NCBI GenBank assembly: GCA_018268935.1
Contig: JAFDVS010000044.1
Span: forward strand, 24,058 to 88,057
Source of the DNA: Acidobacteriota bacterium
GTDB taxonomy: Bacteria; Acidobacteriota; Terriglobia; Bryobacterales; Bryobacteraceae
Direction of reading: 5' to 3'
Length of the DNA stretch: 64,000 nucleotides
The first letter of the stretch is position 1, and every line of letters starts with the position of its first letter. The translations under genes and the position numbers were made by a program. This document shows, piece after piece, positions 20,411 to 29,607 of this stretch. The notes beneath the pieces are model-generated. The model saw nothing but the letters and a program-made list of their open reading frames with translations. It searched no databases and was not told where the DNA came from.

Positions 20411-22288
20411 CTATGGCTCCACTGGGGCCTCAATAAAGCTCACCCGATCCTTCGAACGGAACACCCGCTGCGTCGCCTTCTGATAATCTTCCTCGCGCGC
20501 CTTCCACACCTCGACATACTTCTGTGGATTGCGATCCGTCAGCGGGAACCACGAGCTTTGCACCTGCACCATGATCCGGTGCCCGCGCCGGAAGGTGTGA
20601 TACACATCCGGCATCTCAAACTCGATGGTCTCCGGCTTGTCCGGCGTCATCGGTTCCGGCTTTTCGAAACTGCGGCGGAAACGAGCCCGGAACGGTTCGC
20701 CACGCACCAGTTGCTGAAATCCCCCCATGCGGATCTGCTGTGACGGTTCCGGTGGCCGCCTCTGCCCCGGCGGCAGAGCGGGAGCGGGTGGCGTACCATA
20801 GCCGGGAAACTCCCCGGGAAACGCATCGATGAGCTTCACCACAAAATCGGAATCCGTGCCCGATGTCGATACCGTCAGATGCACCTTCACCGGTCCGGCC
20901 AGCGTCAGGTCCGTGCGCTGCGGCTCCATTTCGTAAGTCAACACATCCGGACGCCGGCCGGCAAAGCGCTGGTCATCGGTCATGTAATCGCGCGTCATGC
21001 CCATCGCGATGAATCCGATGTAGGGCACCGGCTTGTTCGGATCGCTCAGATACTCATCAAACGCCTGCCCCGCCTCACCCGGCGCATCGAATGACAACTG
21101 ATGCTTTCCCCGCAGGTAGATGCGGCGCGGCGCGGCTGTAGCGGGAGGCCATGTGTCGTGTTGCCGCCACTGGTTCAGCCCGGTCTGAAACATCTGCGCC
21201 TTCGGCACCTTCACATCCTGCTTGTCTTTCAGATGATGCAGGAAGAACGGTAATTCAATCGAATTGCGGAAATATTCTCCCGTCTTCGCCCCAAAATCGA
21301 TGTTGCCCACCTTCTGCCCGTCGCCGCGAGCCCAGCCGCCATGGGTCCACGGCCCCATCACAATGGAGTTCCGCGTATTCCTGCTTTGCTCCTCAATGGC
21401 GCGGAACATCCGCAGCGGACCCTGCAAATCCTCGGCATCATACCAGCCACCGACGGTCAACACCGCCGGCTTCACCGCCTTCAAATGCTTCCAGATACTG
21501 CGCGACTGCCAGAACGCATCGTAGTTCGGACGCTCAATCTGGTGCGTCCAATACGGATTCTGCCGCTTGAAGTATTTCTCGTCGGCGTTGATCAGGGAAC
21601 CCAGCTTGAGATAAAACTCATAGCCATCCGGCGTCTTGTAATCGAACGGCACGCGCTCGGCGGGCGCTTCCGGATCGCCTTTGCGCTCCACAAAGCTTGT
21701 GTAGAAACCGAAATTCGCCGCCAGCATGAACGCACCGTTGTGATAGGAATCGTCGCCCAGGTAATAGTCGGTCACCGGCGCCTGCGGTGACACCGCCACC
21801 AGCGCCGGATGCGCGTCAATCAACCCCGCAAGCGCATAAAACCCGGGATACGAAATTCCCGTCAATCCCACTTTGCCGTTGTGATTGCGCACATTCTTCA
21901 CCAGCCACTCGATGGTGTCATAGGTGTCCGTCGATTCATCGCCGGCCGCATTGCGCGGGCGCATTTCCACAAACTCGCCTTCCGAGAGGTAGCGGCCGCG
22001 CACGTCCTGGTAAGCGAAGATGAATCCCTCGCGGCCGAACGCCTCCGACGGCCCCAGCGAATCGCGATATTGATCCACCCCATACGGCCGCACACTGTAG
22101 GGAGTACGCGTCAGAAGGATGGGATACTTCTTCGACAAATCCTTCGGCGCGTAGACGGCGGTGAACAGCTTCTTGCCGTCGCGCATCGGGATCTCATACT
22201 CATACTTCGTGTAATTGGCGCGGATGTATTCCAGTCCTTGCCCCTGCAAGGCAACCACCGCGAACAGCGCACAGAACAGAGTCTTCAC
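20411..22288 (-). CDS. CocE/NonD-type alpha/beta hydrolase
   Basis: 625 residues with a signal peptide (VKTLFCALFAVVALQGQ). The CocE/X-prolyl-dipeptidase pattern is clear: EYEIPMRDGKKLFTAVYAPK, YQDVRGRYLSEGEF, the nucleophile elbow VGLTGISYPGF, a cap region, then the C-terminal jelly-roll domain with FVVKLIDAFP and FRRGHRIMVQVQSS. Family members cleave esters or N-terminal dipeptides. The GTG start at 22288 shares GTGA with the permease stop, so hydrolase and permease are coupled, consistent with peptide breakdown and amino-acid uptake (inference). Confidence 0.9.
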   Translation of the reverse strand: MKTLFCALFAVVALQGQGLEYIRANYTKYEYEIPMRDGKKLFTAVYAPKDLSKKYPILLTRTPYSVRPYGVDQYRDSLGPSEAFGREGFIFAYQDVRGRYLSEGEFVEMRPRNAAGDESTDTYDTIEWLVKNVRNHNGKVGLTGISYPGFYALAGLIDAHPALVAVSPQAPVTDYYLGDDSYHNGAFMLAANFGFYTSFVERKGDPEAPAERVPFDYKTPDGYEFYLKLGSLINADEKYFKRQNPYWTHQIERPNYDAFWQSRSIWKHLKAVKPAVLTVGGWYDAEDLQGPLRMFRAIEEQSRNTRNSIVMGPWTHGGWARGDGQKVGNIDFGAKTGEYFRNSIELPFFLHHLKDKQDVKVPKAQMFQTGLNQWRQHDTWPPATAAPRRIYLRGKHQLSFDAPGEAGQAFDEYLSDPNKPVPYIGFIAMGMTRDYMTDDQRFAGRRPDVLTYEMEPQRTDLTLAGPVKVHLTVSTSGTDSDFVVKLIDAFPGEFPGYGTPPAPALPPGQRRPPEPSQQIRMGGFQQLVRGEPFRARFRRSFEKPEPMTPDKPETIEFEMPDVYHTFRRGHRIMVQVQSSWFPLTDRNPQKYVEVWKAREEDYQKATQRVFRSKDRVSFIEAPVEP

Positions 22289-23643
22289 GATTGCTTCTCC
22301 GCAATGCGTCCGGCCCAATAGCGATAAAACGGGATGCCCAGCGCGATGAACGCCAGCCCGATCAGCGACTGCACGGTCGCGGTAATCAGCGTATTGAGCA
22401 GAATCGCCGACATCAAAAGAATGAATAGCCCCGTCAGCACAGGATAGCCCCACACACGGTAGGGCCTCTCGGCCTGGGGCAGTCTGCGCCGCAGCAGCAA
22501 CACGGCGGTTGCGTTCAGCGTATAGAAGATACAAAGAGCGAACACGGCATAGTCGGTGAGCCGGTCATAGTTGCCGGAAAGCGCCAGCAACGCGACCCAG
22601 CCGCCCACCAGCAGCGCCGCGCGCACGGGCACGCTGGTCTTTGGCGACAACTGCGCGAACCAGCGGAAGAACAGCCCGTCGGAAGCCATTGCATAGGGAA
22701 TGCGCATCGTAGTGGCGATGCCTGCATATAGTGCGCCGAACGAAGATACCGTCAGGCACGCGGCCACCGCGCGCACCGCCGTATCGCCCAGGAAACGCCG
22801 CAACGCCTCGGTCGCCACCGAAGACGACAGCGGCACGCTGGCAATCTGCGTCGGCGTCAGCGCGAAGAAATAGGACGCATTGGCGAACACATACACACCG
22901 CCCACCACCAGCGTGGCCAGCAGAAACGCGCGCGGAATATTGCGTCCCGGCTCGCGAATCTCTTCCACCATCGGTGTCAGGTTCGCCCAGCCCTGATAGC
23001 CCCATAACGCGCCGAGCATCGCCGCGCCGAATCCGGCCAGGCCCCCGCGGGCCTGTTCCGCCACGCCCGCGCATACACCGCCGTCATTCGACATCGCATA
23101 GTGCATCCAGTTGCCATCGGCCAGCAGAAACGCAGCCACGCCCACACCCGCCACAAGCGTAACCTTCACTACAGTGAACACCGACATGATCACGCCAGTC
23201 GAAGTCACCTTCAGAAAATTGAGCGCCGTCATCAGGCAGACCATCGTCACTGACACTAAGCCCAGCTTGCCTTCCAGCAGCTTTCCACCGGTGACGATGT
23301 TCAGGAAGATGGCCGTGCTCACTGCCTGCGCCGCATGCGCCGCGGTGCGGGAAACCAGAATCGAAGTCCAGCCATACAGAAAGCCCGCCAGCCGTCCATA
23401 GCAGGTGCGCAGAAACACATACTCCCCGCCTGCCTTCGGCATCATCGCCGCCAGTTCCGCGTAGCTCAGCGCGCCCGCCACCACAAGAAATCCAGCCAGC
23501 ACCCACACAAACAGCACCGCCCCAGGAGTATCCACATTGCACGTCATCACACGCGCCTTGAGAAACACGCCGGTGCCAATCATGTTGGCGATATTGACCG
23601 ATGCGGAGCCGGTGAGCCCCAGCCCGCGAACCAGTTTCGACAT
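22285..23643 (-). CDS. APC-superfamily amino-acid permease
   Basis: 452 residues with about twelve hydrophobic spans. The first helix carries the substrate-binding unwound motif IANMIGTGVFL, and the loop AAMMPKAGGEYVFLRTCYG is typical of LAT/APC transporters. Substrate specificity is not readable. It is the first gene of a two-gene unit with the CocE-type hydrolase and is divergent from the peroxiredoxin gene, with 97 nt between starts. Confidence 0.9.
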   Translation of the reverse strand: MSKLVRGLGLTGSASVNIANMIGTGVFLKARVMTCNVDTPGAVLFVWVLAGFLVVAGALSYAELAAMMPKAGGEYVFLRTCYGRLAGFLYGWTSILVSRTAAHAAQAVSTAIFLNIVTGGKLLEGKLGLVSVTMVCLMTALNFLKVTSTGVIMSVFTVVKVTLVAGVGVAAFLLADGNWMHYAMSNDGGVCAGVAEQARGGLAGFGAAMLGALWGYQGWANLTPMVEEIREPGRNIPRAFLLATLVVGGVYVFANASYFFALTPTQIASVPLSSSVATEALRRFLGDTAVRAVAACLTVSSFGALYAGIATTMRIPYAMASDGLFFRWFAQLSPKTSVPVRAALLVGGWVALLALSGNYDRLTDYAVFALCIFYTLNATAVLLLRRRLPQAERPYRVWGYPVLTGLFILLMSAILLNTLITATVQSLIGLAFIALGIPFYRYWAGRIAEKQS

Positions 23644-23714
23644 TAGGGAATCAGTATAGCGGGCTACACTATCGCTGGACTATTTTTCTCACCTGCAAAA
23701 AACAGTTCTCAGGT

Positions 23715-23720
23715 TATAAT
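23715..23720 (+). promoter_or_regulatory. Candidate -10 box of the peroxiredoxin gene
   Basis: A perfect TATAAT lies 20 nt before the peroxiredoxin ATG. The -35 region at 17-nt spacing is weak (CCTGCA). It sits in the divergent gap next to the permease gene. Confidence 0.45.
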
Positions 23721-23740
23721 CACGGGACTGGGAAAATTCC

Positions 23741-24400
23741 ATGTCACTACGAATCAACTCGATTGCTCCCGATTTTACTGCTGAGACCACGCAGGGCACC
23801 ATCCAGTTCCACGAATGGATCGGAGATGGATACGCGATTTTGTTCTCGCACCCGAAAGATTTCACCCCGGTTTGCACCACTGAACTCGGCTTCATGGCCG
23901 GGCTGAAGCCGGAATTCGACAAGCGCAACTGCAAGATCATCGGCCTCAGCGTTGACCCCGTCACCAACCATGGCAAGTGGGCCGCCGATATCGAAGAAAC
24001 GCAGGGCCACAAAGTCACCTACCCGATGATCGGCGACACCGAACTCAAGGTTGCCAAGCTCTACGACATGCTGCCCGAGGAAGCCGGCGACAGTTGCGAA
24101 GGCCGCACCGCCGCCGACAACGCTACCGTGCGCACCGTCTTCATCATCGGCCCCGACAAGAAAGTAAAGCTCATGCTTTCCTATCCGATGAGCACCGGGC
24201 GCAACTTCAGCGAGATTCTGCGCGCTCTCGATTCCATTCAGCTCACCGCGAAGCACAACGTAGCCACGCCTGTGAACTGGCAGAACGGCCAGGATGTCAT
24301 CATCCCTCCCGCCGTCTCCGACGAAGCGGCGAAAGCCAAGTTCCCCGGCGGCTGGAAGACCCTCAAGCCCTATCTCCGCGTCGTGTCTCAGCCCGAATAG
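23741..24400 (+). CDS. 1-Cys peroxiredoxin (Prx6 type)
   Basis: 219 residues, the usual length of the Prx6 subfamily. The active site is PKDFTPVCTTE with Thr42 and peroxidatic Cys45. The later residues STGRNFSEILRALDSIQL and the long C-terminal extension (VIIPPAVSDEAAKAKFPGGW) fit the 1-Cys class. It reduces hydrogen peroxide and organic peroxides in the cytoplasm. It is a single gene, followed 45 nt later by a receptor kinase. Confidence 0.93.
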   Translation: MSLRINSIAPDFTAETTQGTIQFHEWIGDGYAILFSHPKDFTPVCTTELGFMAGLKPEFDKRNCKIIGLSVDPVTNHGKWAADIEETQGHKVTYPMIGDTELKVAKLYDMLPEEAGDSCEGRTAADNATVRTVFIIGPDKKVKLMLSYPMSTGRNFSEILRALDSIQLTAKHNVATPVNWQNGQDVIIPPAVSDEAAKAKFPGGWKTLKPYLRVVSQPE

Positions 24401-24445
24401 CAGCCCGCCCCTGCCCCACCATTGCTTCTGCTAAGGTGAGGGCGA

Positions 24446-26908
24446 ATGCAGACGCAGCGTTTTGGCCCCTACGAAGTGGTTGGGCTGATCGGCAGCGGCG
24501 GCATGGGCAGCGTGTACCTTGCCGAGCGTGCTGATAAGCAGTTCGCCAGGCGCGTCGCTGTCAAAGTTCTGGATGTTACCGGCGCCGCGCCGCACATCCT
24601 CCAGCGCTTTCTGGCCGAACAACAGACGCTGGTCACCCTGGACCATCCGAACATCGTCAAGCTGCTCGATGGCGGAATCACCGCCGAAGGGCAGCCTTAC
24701 TACATCATGGATTACGTCGAGGGCACGCCCCTCGATGAATATGTGAAACGCATCAATCCCAGCCTCTCCACCAGGCTGGGATTGTTTTTGCAGCTCTGCG
24801 ATGCCGTTGCCTTCGCTCATCGCAGCCTCATCGTGCACCGCGACATCAAGCCGCGCAACGTTCTCATCACCCCGATGGGCGTTCCGAAACTGCTCGACTT
24901 CGGCATCGCCAAACTGCTGCGCCCGCAGCCGGCCGGCGATGCCACCGTGAGTACTCGCCATTTCTCGGCCCTGACGCTCGAATATGCCAGCCCCGAACAG
25001 ATCCGGCACGCACCGGTCACCACCGCGGTGGATGTGTACGCGCTCGGCGTGGTGCTATACGAACTGCTCAGCGGCCGGTGGCCCTATTCCATCGATTCCA
25101 AAAACGATGTCGCCGTTGCCTATGCCATCTGTCACGCCGAGCCCGAGCCGTTGCGCATCAATCCGGACTTGGATGCGATTGCCGCCAAGGCCATGCGCAA
25201 GCATCCCGAAGAGCGCTATGCGTCGGTGCAGGATCTGGCCGACGACGTGCGGCGCCATCTCACCCAGCGCCCGGTGCGAGCCCGCCGCCGGTCGCTCCGC
25301 TACCGGGTGGGGAAGCTGGTGCTACGCCATCGCGGAGCCTTCACCGCCGGAGCTCTCGCGGTTGCCGCCGCACTGGCAGGAGTGGTGGGCGTGGTGCGCC
25401 AATCGCGTCTCGCCGAGCAGCAGCGCTCGCTCGCCGCCATGCGCTTTGAAGGATTGCGCGAATTGCTTGGCGCATTCCTCTTCGATGTGCATGACGACAT
25501 CCGCGATCTGCCAGGCTCCGCGCCTGCCCGTGCGCTGATCATCGGCAAAGCCTCCAGCTATCTGCAATGGCTCTCCGCGCAGGCAGGCGCCGATGTTTCG
25601 CTCCAACTCGATCTGGCCGATGCTTACCTCAAACTCGGCGCTGCACTCGGCGATCCCTACGAAATGAATCTCGGCCGCACCCGCGAAGGGCTCGATGCCA
25701 TCGAGAAAGGCCGCGTCATCGCGAGGCAGGTGCTGGCGCGCGAACCCGGCAATGCTCGCGCGAAGCGCTACGCCGCACTTGCCGACTACCGCCGCCAGAA
25801 CGTTCTCGTCTCACAGCACCAATCGAAGGAAGCAATGCAACTGGCGCAATCGTCCACCGCGGTGTTCCGCAAGCTGGCCGAGTCCAACCCGCGCAGCGTC
25901 GAGGCCCAACTCGACCTGGCTCAGGGCATCGAAGCCGTAGCCGACCTCGAAGCGTCAGGCCGCAATTGCGACGCGGCCATGCGTTCCCTGCATGACGCCA
26001 TCGGCCAGATGCGTGCCGTGCTCCGCCTCGATCCACAGCACTTCCGCGCCAGCCGCGCCCTCATCGTGTTGCGCATGAAGCTGGCCGATCAGTACCGCAA
26101 CGCTGGCAACGCACCCATGGCGCAAACCACGTATCAGTTGGCCGCCGAGGATCTGGAGAAACTGGAAGCAGTGTCGCCGCGTCCATCCCTCCGCCGCCTC
26201 GAGGCGTTGCTCAAGGCCCGCACCGGCCACCTGCTGTTCGAACTGAAGCAATATCCGCGCGCGCTGGAAATCTACGCCGGCCAGGTGCACATCCTCGAAG
26301 CCCTGGCCGCGCTCGATGAAAACGATCCCCGAGCCCAGTTCGATCTCTGCGCCGCATTGCGCAATATCGCCGAAACCTCGTGGTTTCTTGAACGCAATGA
26401 CGATGCCCTCCAAAACTCGCGCCGCGGCGCGGAAATCCTGGAGAAGTTGGCGCGCAGAGATCCCGCCAATACCGTGGCCGCGGAACGCTACGGCCAGATG
26501 CTTCTCGAAACGGGCTACTACTACTCGCTGGTCACACGCGCCGCCGAAGCGCGGCAATACTCCGAACGCGGCCTTGCCGTGCTGGCCGCACTGGTGAAAA
26601 AGCCCGAGGCCAGCGCCCATGCGCTGCATACCTACGCCGAATGGCTGCTCCAAGCCGAGCCGCCCGCATTGCGCAATCCCGCTGCCGCGCTGCCCTACGC
26701 CGAACAGGCCGTCGCCCGCACCGGCGGCGCCGATTTCGCCTTCGTGGATACGCTCAGCAAGGCGCACGCCGCTGCCGGCAACGTCGCCCGTGCCATCGCG
26801 TTGGTGGAAGAAGCAATGCGCAAAATCCCGCCCAACGTGCAAACGCACCAGCGCGCCGTCTTCGAAAATCGCCTTGCGCAGTACCGCCGGCTCGCCCCGA
26901 AGCCGTAA
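24446..26908 (+). CDS. Membrane serine/threonine kinase with C-terminal TPR domain
   Basis: 820 residues. The kinase domain starts almost at the N-terminus (YEVVGLIGSGGMGSVYLAER) with VAVKVLD, VHRDIKPRNVLI and LLDFGIAKLL, so catalytic residues are intact. One membrane span lies near 288-312 (ALAVAAALAGVVGVV), followed by a long helical TPR-like region. Domain order equals that of the kinase at 6697-9138 and sequence similarity continues past the membrane span (RLAEQQRSLAAMRFEGLREL), pointing to a paralogous family. It lies 31 nt before the cytochrome-type gene. Confidence 0.93.
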   Translation: MQTQRFGPYEVVGLIGSGGMGSVYLAERADKQFARRVAVKVLDVTGAAPHILQRFLAEQQTLVTLDHPNIVKLLDGGITAEGQPYYIMDYVEGTPLDEYVKRINPSLSTRLGLFLQLCDAVAFAHRSLIVHRDIKPRNVLITPMGVPKLLDFGIAKLLRPQPAGDATVSTRHFSALTLEYASPEQIRHAPVTTAVDVYALGVVLYELLSGRWPYSIDSKNDVAVAYAICHAEPEPLRINPDLDAIAAKAMRKHPEERYASVQDLADDVRRHLTQRPVRARRRSLRYRVGKLVLRHRGAFTAGALAVAAALAGVVGVVRQSRLAEQQRSLAAMRFEGLRELLGAFLFDVHDDIRDLPGSAPARALIIGKASSYLQWLSAQAGADVSLQLDLADAYLKLGAALGDPYEMNLGRTREGLDAIEKGRVIARQVLAREPGNARAKRYAALADYRRQNVLVSQHQSKEAMQLAQSSTAVFRKLAESNPRSVEAQLDLAQGIEAVADLEASGRNCDAAMRSLHDAIGQMRAVLRLDPQHFRASRALIVLRMKLADQYRNAGNAPMAQTTYQLAAEDLEKLEAVSPRPSLRRLEALLKARTGHLLFELKQYPRALEIYAGQVHILEALAALDENDPRAQFDLCAALRNIAETSWFLERNDDALQNSRRGAEILEKLARRDPANTVAAERYGQMLLETGYYYSLVTRAAEARQYSERGLAVLAALVKKPEASAHALHTYAEWLLQAEPPALRNPAAALPYAEQAVARTGGADFAFVDTLSKAHAAAGNVARAIALVEEAMRKIPPNVQTHQRAVFENRLAQYRRLAPKP

Positions 26909-26939
26909 ACATCGCCCGGCGATTGATAGAATGTCTCCC

Positions 26940-29594
26940 ATGCGTCTGCCTCTAATGCTTGTGGCTTGCTTGTCCACGGCTGCCGCCCAGCAGGATGCCG
27001 AGTTCTTCGAAACGAAGATTCGTCCGCTGCTCGCAGCCAATTGCTATTCCTGCCACACGCAAACCGCGATGGGCGGATTGCGCCTCGATTCGAAAGAAGC
27101 CGCCATGGCGGGGGGCAAGTCCGGCCCAGTCATCGTTCCCGGCAATCCGGCGGGCAGCGTACTCATCCAGGCCGTGCGCCGCACGCACGCGTCGTTGAAG
27201 ATGCCTCCCACAGCTCCACTCAAAGCCTCCGAAGTCGCCTTGCTCGAAGCATGGGTGAAAGGCGGCGCAGTGTTCCCCGAATCGAAAGCCCCCGTAAACA
27301 ACGGTGGCAAAGCGTTCACCATCACCCCGGAACACCGCAAATTCTGGAGCTTCCAGCCGCTTTCCGCACCCAAGCCGCCGCAGGTCAAAGACGCCGCCTG
27401 GGTGAGGACGGGCGTCGATGCTTTCATCCTGGCCAAACTCCGCGAAAACAAACTGGAGCCCAATCCATCGGCGAATCGCACCGCGCTGCTGCGCCGCGTG
27501 ACACTCGATCTCACTGGCCTTCCGCCCACACCGGAAGAAGCCGAAGCATTCCGCAACGACAAATCTCCCGATGCTTTCGCCAAAGTGGTGGACCGCCTGC
27601 TTGCCTCGCCGCACTACGGCGAACGCTGGGCGCGCCACTGGCTCGATCTTGCCCGCTATTCCGATGGCCTGCTGGCCGCGGGCGTGGACACGCCGCTGCC
27701 CAACGCCTTCCGCTACCGCGATTGGGTTGTCGATGCCTTCAACAACGACATGCCCTACAACACGTTCGTGAAAGCGCAAATCGCGGCTGACCTGCTGCCC
27801 GAACAGGGCCGTGCGGCGCTGCTGCCCGGGCTCGGCTTTCAAGCCATTTCCACCAGCGCCAACGATCAGGTGGACGTCACAACGAAAGTGTTCCTCGGCA
27901 TGACCGTGGGCTGCGCGCAGTGCCACGATCACAAATACGACCCCATCCCCACGCGTGATTACTACTCGCTGCTCGGCATCTTCCGCAGCAGCGCCTCCAA
28001 CCAGCATCCGCTCGTTTCCGACGCCGAAGCCAAAGCCTTTGAAGCGCAAAAGAAGAAGGTGGATGCGCAGAAAGAACTGATCAACGATTTCATTTCCGAT
28101 CAGCAGAAACTGCTCGCCGACATGCTGGCGCGCCACACGGCCAACTACATCATCGCCGCATGGAAGCAGATGCAGGGCCAGACGCCGGACAAAACCGGCC
28201 TCGATGAGGAAACCCTGAAGCGCTGGATCGACTACCTCAAGAGCCGCGACAAAGAGCACCCCTACATGAAGGAACTCTACGCCGTGCTCGATGCCAAACC
28301 CACCGAAGAGCAGGTGCGCGAAGCGGCGCGTAAATACCAGGCCTTCGTCATTGAGCTGTTCGATGACTCAAAGGAAGTCGACGACAAGAACTACGTCGCC
28401 TTCGGAGGCAAGAAGGGCATGAAGGACGAGCGCACGCGCCAGTACACGAACATCGTCTCGCTGCCCGTGCTGAAGTTCTACCAGTGGCGCGAACTCGCCT
28501 CCGGCCCCTACAACATCGATGGCTTCCGTGCTCCCGCCGGCATCTACTACTACTCGGCAAAGGAACTGGACCGCTGGATGGGCGGCTTCGCCAAGACACA
28601 CCTCGAAACGCTCCGCGCCGAATTGAAAGCGCTCGAAGCGCAGTTGCCGCCGCAGTATCCCTTCCTGCACACGATGAAAGAAGGCGCAAAGCCCGCCGAC
28701 GTGAAAGTCGCTCTCCGCGGCGATCCGAAAACACCCGGCGAAGTGGCGCCGCGCCAGTTCCTCTCCGTGCTGTGTGAAGGCGAAGCCGAACACTTCGCCA
28801 AGGGCAGCGGCCGCCTGCAACTGGCCGAGGCCATCGCCGCTCATCCGCTCGCCGCGCGTGTCATCGTCAATCGCCTCTGGCAACATCATTTTGGTGCAGG
28901 GCTGGTGCGCACGCCATCGAACTTCGGCCAGATGGGCGAACGCCCCACGCATCCGGAACTGCTCGATTACCTGGCGCAAAAGCTCATTGACTCGAATTAC
29001 TCGCTGAAGGCGGTGCAGCGCGAAATCCTGCTTTCCAGCACCTATGCGCTATCCTCGGCGAATCAGACCACGGCCTCGCAGGTGGATCCCGCCAATCGTC
29101 TGCTGTGGCGGGCCAACGCGCAGCCGCGCCTCGATATGGAGTCCCTGCGCGACTCCGTACTGGCCGTGAGCGGCAAACTCGACAAAGCGCGCGGCGGCGC
29201 TCCGCAGCCATTGACGGACACCAACCAGCGGCGCTCGCTTTATCTCACCGTCAGCCGCACACGGCTCGACACCACCATGTCGCTGTTCGATTTCCCCGAC
29301 CCCAATGCCACCACCGAAGAGCGGCCCACCACCATCGGCCCGCTGCAAGGCCTGTTCTTCCTCAACAGCCAGTTCATCTCGGCGCAGGCCAAAGCGCTGG
29401 CCGCGCGCGTGGAGCAGGAAGGCGGCGCCGAAGCTCCGGGGCGCATTCGCAAAGCCTACGCGCTGCTGTTCAATCGCGAGCCCGATGCCGACGAGCTACG
29501 TCTTGGCATAGAATATACGGCAAAGGGTACAACGGGCTGGCCTCAGTATTTGCAGGTCCTACTGGGCTCTGGCGAGTTTACTTCCGTCCCTTAA
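26940..29594 (+). CDS. Exported c-type cytochrome with DUF1549 and DUF1553 domains
   Basis: 884 residues: signal peptide (MRLPLMLVACLSTAAAQ), a heme-binding CYSCH at 35-39, DUF1549 with VTLDLTGLPPTPEEAEAF and HYGERWARHWLDLARYSD, and DUF1553 with VIVNRLWQHHFGAGLVRTPS and LLDYLAQKL. This is the 'PSD1 plus cytochrome' architecture abundant in Planctomycetes, Verrucomicrobia and Acidobacteria and almost always next to a DUF1501 gene, as here (13 nt). A role in degrading complex carbohydrates has been suggested but no reaction is established. An alternative ATG is at 26931. Confidence 0.9.
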   Translation: MRLPLMLVACLSTAAAQQDAEFFETKIRPLLAANCYSCHTQTAMGGLRLDSKEAAMAGGKSGPVIVPGNPAGSVLIQAVRRTHASLKMPPTAPLKASEVALLEAWVKGGAVFPESKAPVNNGGKAFTITPEHRKFWSFQPLSAPKPPQVKDAAWVRTGVDAFILAKLRENKLEPNPSANRTALLRRVTLDLTGLPPTPEEAEAFRNDKSPDAFAKVVDRLLASPHYGERWARHWLDLARYSDGLLAAGVDTPLPNAFRYRDWVVDAFNNDMPYNTFVKAQIAADLLPEQGRAALLPGLGFQAISTSANDQVDVTTKVFLGMTVGCAQCHDHKYDPIPTRDYYSLLGIFRSSASNQHPLVSDAEAKAFEAQKKKVDAQKELINDFISDQQKLLADMLARHTANYIIAAWKQMQGQTPDKTGLDEETLKRWIDYLKSRDKEHPYMKELYAVLDAKPTEEQVREAARKYQAFVIELFDDSKEVDDKNYVAFGGKKGMKDERTRQYTNIVSLPVLKFYQWRELASGPYNIDGFRAPAGIYYYSAKELDRWMGGFAKTHLETLRAELKALEAQLPPQYPFLHTMKEGAKPADVKVALRGDPKTPGEVAPRQFLSVLCEGEAEHFAKGSGRLQLAEAIAAHPLAARVIVNRLWQHHFGAGLVRTPSNFGQMGERPTHPELLDYLAQKLIDSNYSLKAVQREILLSSTYALSSANQTTASQVDPANRLLWRANAQPRLDMESLRDSVLAVSGKLDKARGGAPQPLTDTNQRRSLYLTVSRTRLDTTMSLFDFPDPNATTEERPTTIGPLQGLFFLNSQFISAQAKALAARVEQEGGAEAPGRIRKAYALLFNREPDADELRLGIEYTAKGTTGWPQYLQVLLGSGEFTSVP

Positions 29595-29607
29595 TCTGGA
29601 GATCCAC